From assembly GCA_030619405.1 (NCBI GenBank), contig JAUXBK010000186.1:1-5404 (forward strand): a stretch of DNA of 5,404 bases. Reading direction: 5' to 3'. A program made the translations under genes and the position numbers. Numbering within the stretch: position 1 is the first letter of the stretch; every line of letters starts with the position of its first letter. Positions 1 to 4,970 of the stretch are shown piece after piece. The notes beneath the pieces were generated by a model that was not told the origin of the DNA, did not search any database, and worked only from the letters and a program-made list of their open reading frames with translations. Origin of the DNA: Sedimenticola sp. (GTDB lineage: Bacteria > Pseudomonadota > Gammaproteobacteria > Chromatiales > Chromatiaceae).

Positions 1-1114
1 CGGCTGTAACGTGCCGGCGGTGATGGCCACCCGCACCCTGGCGAACCTGCGGGAACGCAAACTCGCCATCCTGATGAACCCGTTCATGTCCTGTGGCGCC
101 AGGCTGCCGGTCTATGCCCTGTTCGTTGCTGCCTTCTTTCCCAGTAACGGTCAGAACCTGGTGTTTCTGCTCTACCTGATCGGTATCACGGTGGCAGTCC
201 TTACCGGCATGATCATGCGCCGCACCCTGCTCTCCGGCAGCAGCACGGGTTTCATGATGGAACTGCCGCCCTATCATCTGCCGACGATCAAGGGGGTGGC
301 CCTGCGTACCTGGGACCGGGTCAAACTGTTCATCCGGGATGCGGGCAAGGTGATCGTCGTCATGGTGGTGGCGCTCAACCTGCTCAACTCCGTCGGTACC
401 GATGGCTCCTTCGGCAATCAGGAGAGCGACAAGTCGGTACTGAGCGCCGCCGGTCAGGTTCTCACCCCGGTATTCGCCCCGCTGGGCATACACCAGGATA
501 ACTGGCCTGCCACAGTCGGTATCTTCACCGGGGTGCTGGCCAAAGAGGTGGTGGTGGGTACCCTGGATTCCCTCTATGGTCAGCTGGCCGCAGAGGCGGC
601 GGGAAGGAGCGGTGAGGCGGTGCCTTTCGACCTCTGGTCCCGGCTGGAACAGGCAGCAGCCACTATCCCGGCCAACCTCTCAGCGCTGGCCGGGAGCGTG
701 TTCGACCCGTTGAACCTGGATGTGGGGGAGGTGAGCGACCGGAATACTGCGGCGGCAGAGCAGGGGGTCAACAGCGGTATCTTTGGCGCCATGGCATCCC
801 GTTTCGACGGTCAGGCCGGGGCCTTCGCCTATCTGCTGTTCATCCTGCTCTACTTCCCCTGCGTGGCCACCATCGGCGCTATCGTGCGCGAGGCGGGTGG
901 TGCCTGGGCCGCCTTTGTCGCCAGCTGGACCACCGGCGTGGCCTACACCACGTCAGTCGGTTTCTATCAGCTCGCCACGTTCAACCAGCACCCGGGCAGC
1001 TCCACGGCCTGGATCATCGGTCTTGCCCTGTTTCTCGCGGCGGTGGTGACCGGCCTGCGGATCTGGAGCCGGCGTCCCGAGCAGAACAGTGAGCTGAGCA
1101 AGGTGGGCGTATGA
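1..1114 (+). CDS. feoB: Ferrous iron transport protein B, C-terminal part (5' end outside the window)
   Basis: FeoB is the inner-membrane Fe(II) permease with an N-terminal GTPase domain. Only the membrane part is present here, and the G domain lies upstream of the window. The frame is open from base 2 and begins Gly-Cys-Asn-Val-Pro-Ala-Val-Met-Ala-Thr-Arg, the conserved FeoB gate motif. The GTG at 11 is therefore an internal valine codon and not a start. Counting that valine as residue 1, other family hallmarks are MSCGARLPVYALF (26-38), TGVLAKEVVVGTL (173-185) and YFPCVATIGA (281-290), with the conserved cysteines at 28 and 284. Hydrophobic stretches near 35-68, 112-126, 270-292, 298-318 and 333-351 fit the transmembrane helices. 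The C-terminus is short and basic (RIWSRRPEQ) before the TGA. The stop codon overlaps the feoC start (ATGA, 1111-1114), which indicates translational coupling. No frameshift or missing motif is visible. The feo promoter is not in the window. Confidence 0.97.
   Translation, partial: GCNVPAVMATRTLANLRERKLAILMNPFMSCGARLPVYALFVAAFFPSNGQNLVFLLYLIGITVAVLTGMIMRRTLLSGSSTGFMMELPPYHLPTIKGVALRTWDRVKLFIRDAGKVIVVMVVALNLLNSVGTDGSFGNQESDKSVLSAAGQVLTPVFAPLGIHQDNWPATVGIFTGVLAKEVVVGTLDSLYGQLAAEAAGRSGEAVPFDLWSRLEQAAATIPANLSALAGSVFDPLNLDVGEVSDRNTAAAEQGVNSGIFGAMASRFDGQAGAFAYLLFILLYFPCVATIGAIVREAGGAWAAFVASWTTGVAYTTSVGFYQLATFNQHPGSSTAWIIGLALFLAAVVTGLRIWSRRPEQNSELSKVGV
1100..1105 (+). promoter_or_regulatory. Ribosome binding site of feoC, inside the end of feoB
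   Basis: AAGGTG lies 5 nt before the ATG at 1111 and sits in the last feoB codons. It supports that ATG as the feoC start, alongside the 4-bp stop/start overlap. Confidence 0.7.
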
Positions 1115-1392
1115 TCCTCTCGGACATCAAGCGCTACCTGATGCAGCGTGGACAGGCGAGCCTGACCGATATCGCGCTCCATTTCGATACCCCCCCGGAG
1201 GCGATCCGCGGCATGCTGGAGCAGTGGATGCGCAAGGGAAAGGTGCGACGGACGATGGCGACTGCCTCCTGCGGCAGCAGCTGTTCCAAGTGCGATCTGG
1301 CAACCACCGAGATCTACGAGTGGATCGGGAATGAGTCTGGCGCTCGCAGGCCCCTTACGTTTCCGGTTCGCTGTGAGCAGAAGCAGCCCTGA
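1111..1392 (+). CDS. feoC: FeoC-like protein (ferrous iron transport accessory, winged helix with Cys cluster)
   Basis: This is a 93-residue protein encoded directly after feoB, the normal place for feoC. Residues 1-47 read as a small winged-helix domain: a helix opening ILSDIKRYLMQRGQ, then a helix-turn-helix-like ASLTDIALHFDTPPEAIRGMLEQWMRKGKV. Next comes a cysteine cluster, C54-x3-C58-x2-C61, followed by the family-typical DLATTEIYEWIG (62-73). In characterised FeoC proteins this loop can bind an Fe-S cluster, and FeoC acts as a cytoplasmic partner of FeoB or influences its stability. Its proposed role as a transcriptional regulator is less certain. The fourth cysteine of the classical enterobacterial set is not next to the cluster; the only other one is C88 in the C-terminal tail. 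The start is fixed by the ATGA overlap and a good ribosome binding site. The stop codon abuts that of the convergent SPOR gene. A run of seven C (1190-1196) encodes part of the Thr-Pro-Pro turn. Confidence 0.92.
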   Translation: MILSDIKRYLMQRGQASLTDIALHFDTPPEAIRGMLEQWMRKGKVRRTMATASCGSSCSKCDLATTEIYEWIGNESGARRPLTFPVRCEQKQP

Positions 1393-1989
1393 TCACCCCT
1401 TCAGCTTGATTACCAGGCTGTCGATTCTATGCTGTTTCAGCCGACTGCGCAGCTGGTTTACCTTCTTCTGCGTGTAGGGGCCACTGCGTACCCGGTGGAA
1501 AGTACCACTGCCACTCACCCGCACCTTCTGGATCTCCGCCTGGATCCCCACCAGTGCCAGGCTTGCCTTCAGCCGATCCGCATCTGCATATTTTCGGAAC
1601 GATCCCATCTGCAGCATATAGCGCCCTGAAGCAGCAGCAACGGGCTCCCTTTTGAGCTTGCCACGCTTCACTGGCGGGGGGGCTTTCTCTGGTTCCGGCT
1701 CCGGAACCACCACCTCCATCTCCGGCAGAATGGTATAAAAATCAAATCTTGGCTTGGGGGCGGCCGGCTCCTTCTTTCTGGCCGGTTGCTGTTTCGTTAC
1801 ACCCTGTTTCTGGTTCTGCGCCTGTGGTGGCGGGAGCGCTAACTGACCATCCGCCGGCAGCAGCTTCAACCAGGCCAGGCCACTGAAAAAGAGACCCACC
1901 AGCAACCCGCTCAGGAACCATACCCAACCCGGAACCTGTCGCTGCTGCTTGCGCGGGGCATTGGCCCGGCTCTTGTAATCCCGGGGCAT
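1393..1989 (-). CDS. SPOR-domain inner-membrane protein (FtsN/DedD-like)
   Basis: This 198-residue bitopic protein has a short basic cytoplasmic tail (1-19, many Lys/Arg), one transmembrane helix (about 21-44, GWVWFLSGLLVGLFFSGLAW) and a Pro/Gln/Lys-rich periplasmic linker (about 50-120). Inside the linker is the conserved block FDFYTILPEMEVVVPE (82-97). A C-terminal SPOR domain spans about 122-198 (RYMLQMGSFRKYADADRLKA, then FHRVRSGPYTQKK). SPOR domains bind glycan strands stripped of stem peptides at the division septum, so a role in cell division or envelope maintenance is likely. The gene lies 3 bp downstream of argS, the usual place for the FtsN-like SPOR gene in gammaproteobacteria. True FtsN function cannot be separated from another SPOR protein on sequence alone, so no symbol is given. 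The ATG at 1989 follows the argS TAG closely with only a weak GGA-type ribosome binding site, suggesting coupling. A seven-base run of C on its coding strand (1676-1682) encodes the proline run at 104-106. Confidence 0.9.
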   Translation of the reverse strand: MPRDYKSRANAPRKQQRQVPGWVWFLSGLLVGLFFSGLAWLKLLPADGQLALPPPQAQNQKQGVTKQQPARKKEPAAPKPRFDFYTILPEMEVVVPEPEPEKAPPPVKRGKLKREPVAAASGRYMLQMGSFRKYADADRLKASLALVGIQAEIQKVRVSGSGTFHRVRSGPYTQKKVNQLRSRLKQHRIDSLVIKLKG

Positions 1990-1992
1990 CGA

Positions 1993-3753
1993 CTACATCC
2001 GTTCCGGTGCCGAGACACCCAGGAGATTGAGCCCGTTGCGCAGCACCTGCTGTGCCACCAGGATCAGTTTGACCCTTGCATCCCGCAACGCCTCATCATC
2101 CACCAGAAACTGGTGGGCGTTGTAGTAAGTGTGAAAATCGTTCGCCAGCTCCCGTAGATAGTGGGTGAGCTGGTGGGGCTCCTCATTGAGCGCCGCTGCC
2201 TCCACCACCTCCTGGTAGCGGGAGAGCCGCATCAACAATGTGAGTTCGTGGTTCTCCACCAGCCGATCCAGGTTGGCTTCACCGGCGCTGGGTTCCACCG
2301 TCATCCCCTTCTCTGCTGCCTGGCGCAACACGCTGCTGATCCGGGCGTGGGCATACTGAACGTAGTAGACGGGGTTGTCACTGGACTGGGCCTTGGCCAA
2401 ATCGAGATCGAAGTCCAGATGCTGTTCGCACTTGCGCATTACGTAGAAAAAGCGTGCTGCATCACGCCCCACCTCCTTGCGCAGCTCCCTCAGGGTGACG
2501 AACGAACCCGAGCGGGTGGACATCTGTACCTTCTCCCCTCCCCGATAGAGGTTGGCGAACTGCACCAGCAGAACATCCAGTTTCGAGGGATCGGCGCCCA
2601 GCGCCTCCAGAGCGGCCTTTACCCGAGGTACATAGCCGTGATGGTCCGCGCCCCAGACATCGATCACCCGATCGAACCCTCGCTCCAGCTTGTCCAGGTG
2701 GTAGGCAATATCCGAGGCGAAATAGGTTGTCTGGCCGTTTTCGCGCTCGATCACCCGGTCTTTCTCATCACCAAATGCGGTGGAGCGAAACCAGAGGGCG
2801 CCCTCTTTCTCGTAGAGATGCCTGGCGCTGCGCAGGCGCTCGATGGCCCGGTTGACGGCACCAGACTCGGTCAGGCTGCGTTCCGAGTACCACGCATCGT
2901 AGTTCACCCCGAACAGCCCCAGATCTTCCCGGATATCGTCCAGGATAGTGTTGAGGGCGAGTTCGAAGACGAAGCGGTAGCGGTTGTCGCCAAGCAGCTG
3001 TCGGGTCCGCTTGATCAGGGCATCGATGTGGCGCTCCTTGTCACCCCCCTGCGGCTCGTCTGCCGGCAGATCATCAAACAGCTGTTCAGTGCCAAATTTG
3101 TACCCATCACTATGCTCCCGGTGCAACGTAGCGGCGATATCCCAGACGTAGTCCCCCTTGTACCCGTTGCTGGGAAAAGGCAGATCTTCATCACACAGCT
3201 CGAGATAGCGCAACCAGACACTGGTCGCCAGGATATCCATCTGTCGGCCGGCGTCGTTGACGTAGTACTCCCGGTGCACATCGAAGCCCACTGCCTCGAG
3301 CAGGTCGGCCACCACCGCACCGTAGGCGGCACCCCGGCCGTGACCTACATGCAGGGGGCCTGTGGGGTTGGCGGAAACGAACTCTACCTGCACCCGCTTT
3401 CCACCCCCTAGTTCCGAGCGCCCGAAGCCGTGCCCCTGGTCCAGGATCTGCGGAATCAGTATGTGGTAGGCGCTGGGCAACAGATAGAAGTTGATGAAAC
3501 CGGGCCCGGCGATCTCGACCTTCTTCACCAGCTCCCCTTCAGGCAGTGCCGCTACCAGCTTTTCCGCCAGTTCCCTCGGTCGGGTGCGCGCAACCTTGGC
3601 CAGCACCATGGCCACATTGCAGGCAAAGTCACCAAATCGGCTGTCCCGGGCCCGTTCGATCACAGGCTGTGGAATCCGCTCTGCGGGGATGACACCTTCG
3701 GCCGCCATCCGCTCCAGGGCCCGGGTTACCAATTGCTGAATCTGGTTCTTCAT
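1993..3753 (-). CDS. argS: Arginyl-tRNA synthetase (arginine--tRNA ligase)
   Basis: This enzyme charges tRNA-Arg with arginine using ATP in the cytoplasm. The gene is complete at 586 residues, normal for bacterial ArgRS. In order, it shows an N-terminal additional domain (about 1-85, with DSRFGDFACNVAM at 37-49 and KVEIAGPGFINFYL), then the class I catalytic core opening with VEFVSANPTGPLHVGHGRGAAYG. The HIGH signature there is H135-V-G-H138. Further landmarks are YYVNDAGRQMD (163-173), the catalytic-core stretch FASDIAYHLDKLERGFDRVIDVWGADHHGYVPR (345-377), and the KMSKS-equivalent loop as QMSTRSG (410-416), a variant usual in this family. The alpha-helical anticodon-binding domain follows from about 460 (DNPVYYVQYAHARISSVLRQ) to the typical ending LLGVSAPERM. 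The ATG at 3753 lies 2 bp after the stop of the DHH gene. No clear Shine-Dalgarno precedes it, so translation probably depends on coupling. No frameshift or missing motif is seen. Confidence 0.98.
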   Translation of the reverse strand: MKNQIQQLVTRALERMAAEGVIPAERIPQPVIERARDSRFGDFACNVAMVLAKVARTRPRELAEKLVAALPEGELVKKVEIAGPGFINFYLLPSAYHILIPQILDQGHGFGRSELGGGKRVQVEFVSANPTGPLHVGHGRGAAYGAVVADLLEAVGFDVHREYYVNDAGRQMDILATSVWLRYLELCDEDLPFPSNGYKGDYVWDIAATLHREHSDGYKFGTEQLFDDLPADEPQGGDKERHIDALIKRTRQLLGDNRYRFVFELALNTILDDIREDLGLFGVNYDAWYSERSLTESGAVNRAIERLRSARHLYEKEGALWFRSTAFGDEKDRVIERENGQTTYFASDIAYHLDKLERGFDRVIDVWGADHHGYVPRVKAALEALGADPSKLDVLLVQFANLYRGGEKVQMSTRSGSFVTLRELRKEVGRDAARFFYVMRKCEQHLDFDLDLAKAQSSDNPVYYVQYAHARISSVLRQAAEKGMTVEPSAGEANLDRLVENHELTLLMRLSRYQEVVEAAALNEEPHQLTHYLRELANDFHTYYNAHQFLVDDEALRDARVKLILVAQQVLRNGLNLLGVSAPERM

Positions 3754-3755
3754 GT

Positions 3756-4712
3756 CTATCGGAACGCCTGGGTAAAGGTAGAGACGAACTGGTCGTACAT
3801 CTCATCCGGCAGCTGGTTGATACCGGCCGCCGCCTTGCGCCCCCCACCGGTAGGAAACTGGCGACACAGCTGGTCGGCACCCTCTTTGAGCGCCAGCGGC
3901 GCCCGTACACTGACCACAAAGCCGCCATCCGGCAGATGGGTGAGCATGGCGTGGGCCCGGTCGGGCGCCGCCTGGGCCAACTGGTTGGCGAACACCCCGC
4001 TGACCCGGCGGGCCCAGGGATCGGCCGGCAACACATAGAGGGCGTGACGGTCGGTCTCAAGGATTGGCTGCAGGGCCTCAGCATTGGACATGTCACCCTG
4101 ATAACCCGCCTGCAAACGGGCGAAGGCCGGGTCGGCGGCAATGAATTCCAAGGGATCCGCATAGGAGTGCAGGCCGCGGTACAGTTCGTCCGGCGGGAAG
4201 TGCAGGTCTGCCACAGTGGCACCATAACCGTTGTAGTTGAGGTAGATTCCCAGTTCCCGCAGCTGCATCAACTGCTCCTCGTTCAGCCCCAACGGATCTG
4301 CAGCCTTACGGGCCGAGCTGTCGAAGTTGTCACCAAAGGTGCCGACTACGGCCCAGGCGCGATGCGCCCCGCCCAGGTAGCGATCCACCAGCAGACTGGT
4401 TCCCACATCGGGCGTGGGCTCGATGTGAACATCGAGCCCCGCATGCTCCGGGATGTCGCCGGCAAAGTGGTGATCGAAGTAGCGGATACGGGCGCCCTTG
4501 TCCAGCAGGGCCTGCAGAGAATCCCGGTTCTTGTCCAGGGAGATATCCAGCACCGTGACCTGATCGCCCTCTCCGGCGTCCACCTGTTTCAGCAGGGAAA
4601 TGTCCCGTTTGACCCCGGTAACCAGTACGCTCTCTTCCGGTTCCGCCAGGCGCAGCTGTTGCAGGGCGCAGATGCCGTCCGCATCCCCGTTGAACACATC
4701 ATAATTCGCCAT
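3756..4712 (-). CDS. DHH-family phosphoesterase, substrate unknown
   Basis: This is a 318-residue cytoplasmic protein with no signal peptide or membrane segment. Its N-terminal DHH domain has metal-ligand motifs: motif I D10-A-D12-G (in FNGDADGICAL), motif II D56 (VTVLDISL), motif III D80-H81-H82 (RYFDHHF) and motif IV D128 (GTFGDNF). Together these predict a manganese-type phosphoesterase fold like that of RecJ, NrnA and related enzymes. The C-terminal DHHA1-like domain ends in GGGRKAAAG (289-297). This aligns with the canonical GGHxxAAG, but Arg292 stands where histidine is usual. The central part (about 140-220) is not one I recognise. The length is close to NrnA-type oligoribonuclease/pAp phosphatases, but motif I differs from the NrnA style, so I do not assign an RNase activity. 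It lies 2 bp upstream of argS and is probably co-transcribed with argS and the SPOR gene. It is probably the first gene of that unit. The start is supported by AAGGTG 7 nt upstream. Confidence 0.88.
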   Translation of the reverse strand: MANYDVFNGDADGICALQQLRLAEPEESVLVTGVKRDISLLKQVDAGEGDQVTVLDISLDKNRDSLQALLDKGARIRYFDHHFAGDIPEHAGLDVHIEPTPDVGTSLLVDRYLGGAHRAWAVVGTFGDNFDSSARKAADPLGLNEEQLMQLRELGIYLNYNGYGATVADLHFPPDELYRGLHSYADPLEFIAADPAFARLQAGYQGDMSNAEALQPILETDRHALYVLPADPWARRVSGVFANQLAQAAPDRAHAMLTHLPDGGFVVSVRAPLALKEGADQLCRQFPTGGGRKAAAGINQLPDEMYDQFVSTFTQAFR

Positions 4713-4719
4713 CTTCGAT

Positions 4720-4725
4720 CACCTT
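4720..4725 (-). promoter_or_regulatory. Ribosome binding site of the DHH phosphoesterase gene
   Basis: Read on the - strand this is AAGGTG, 7 nt before the ATG at 4712. It is the strongest Shine-Dalgarno match in the -strand unit, consistent with this gene being its first cistron. Confidence 0.7.
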
Positions 4726-4735
4726 GTTTAAGGAA

Positions 4736-4766
4736 AGGTACTAGGTACGAGGGTCTAGGTACTAGG
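4736..4766. repeat. 10-bp direct repeat at 21-bp spacing (CTAGGTAC-rich element)
   Basis: AGGTACTAGG occurs at 4736-4745 and again exactly at 4757-4766. The bases between carry another related word (GTCTAGG). The element lies 24-54 bp upstream of the DHH gene start. The words CTAGG and CCTAG recur in the nearby hairpin at 4811-4833, so the two may belong to one dispersed intergenic family. It has no reading-frame logic of its own. Confidence 0.7.
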
Positions 4767-4803
4767 AAAAGCAACCGCTAAGGATAATTGAAAGGGTCGA
4801 GGA

Positions 4804-4833
4804 TTAAAAGCAGGACCTAGATCCTAGGTCCTG
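4804..4833 (-). terminator. Hairpin with short T tail, possible terminator downstream of priA
   Basis: Read on the - strand, CAGGACCTAG pairs perfectly with CTAGGTCCTG across a 3-nt loop, giving a 10-bp stem (4811-4820 with 4824-4833). CTTTTAA follows at once (4810-4804). It lies about 137 bp past the priA stop and before the DHH gene, where a terminator would separate priA from the argS unit. The T tract is only four bases, so termination would be weak. The stem could equally be part of the CTAGG repeat family. Confidence 0.45.
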
Positions 4834-4839
4834 GTAGCC

Positions 4840-4868
4840 GTAGGGTGCGGTGAGGAACGAACCGCACC
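4840..4868 (+). repeat. REP-like palindrome, first copy
   Basis: It starts with GTAG (4840-4843), the tetranucleotide that heads many bacterial REP elements. An 8-bp stem follows: GGTGCGGT (4844-4851) and ACCGCACC (4861-4868) around a 9-nt loop. A second copy lies opposite at 4895-4924. Confidence 0.8.
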
Positions 4869-4894
4869 AATCCCCCAACCTGGCAGCCAACCCC

Positions 4895-4924
4895 GGTGCG
4901 GTTCGCAAGCTCACCGCACCCTAC
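4895..4924 (-). repeat. REP-like palindrome, second copy, inverted
   Basis: On the - strand it begins with GTAG (4924-4921) and shares the first 15 bases (GTAGGGTGCGGTGAG) and the last 11 (CGAACCGCACC) with the first copy. Only the loop core differs (CTTG here, GAA there). The 8-bp stem is 4895-4902 with 4913-4920 around a 10-nt loop. The two copies are separated by 26 bp and face in opposite directions, like a BIME pair. No T run follows, so it is not a standard intrinsic terminator. It could still stabilise the 3' end of priA mRNA. Confidence 0.8.
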
Positions 4925-4943
4925 CAGCTGCCTTTATCCTTGG

Positions 4944-4970
4944 TCCTGTCTTTCCTGTTTTTCCTGCTTC
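4944..4970. repeat. Three-copy 9-bp tandem repeat at the 3' end of priA
   Basis: The units TCCTGTCTT, TCCTGTTTT and TCCTGCTTC follow one another without gaps (4944-4952, 4953-4961, 4962-4970). The first five bases are identical in all copies. On the - strand, the coding strand of priA, it reads as CAGGA-rich purine sequence. The last base overlaps the priA stop codon. Confidence 0.65.

Noticed and set aside
410..416. Loss of the ArgRS KMSKS motif (residues 410-416 of the protein)
   Set aside because: The numbers are protein residues of ArgS. QMSTRSG replaces KMSKS, but this variant is normal in bacterial arginyl-tRNA synthetases.
580..1182. Small frames on both strands within feoB
   Set aside because: All overlap the well-conserved feoB reading frame and look like composition shadows.
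2161..3411. A 416-codon open frame on the + strand
   Set aside because: It runs entirely antisense to argS, whose every motif is intact. The translation is rich in His, Gln and Val with no recognisable domain, typical of the mirror frame of a GC-rich gene.
3430..4225. Frames on both strands spanning the DHH/argS junction
   Set aside because: They overlap two well-supported genes and contain Arg/Pro/Ser-rich shadow translations.
3936..4781. A 281-codon open frame on the + strand
   Set aside because: It is antisense to the DHH phosphoesterase gene and ends in the repeat region. No domain or ribosome binding site supports it.
4713..4840. A sigma-70 promoter for the DHH-argS unit
   Set aside because: AATTAT on the - strand is a possible -10, but the best -35 at suitable spacing matches only about two of six consensus bases.
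4840..4924. CRISPR array or rho-independent terminator
   Set aside because: There are only two copies, in opposite orientations, so it is not a CRISPR array. No T run follows on either strand, so it is not a standard terminator.
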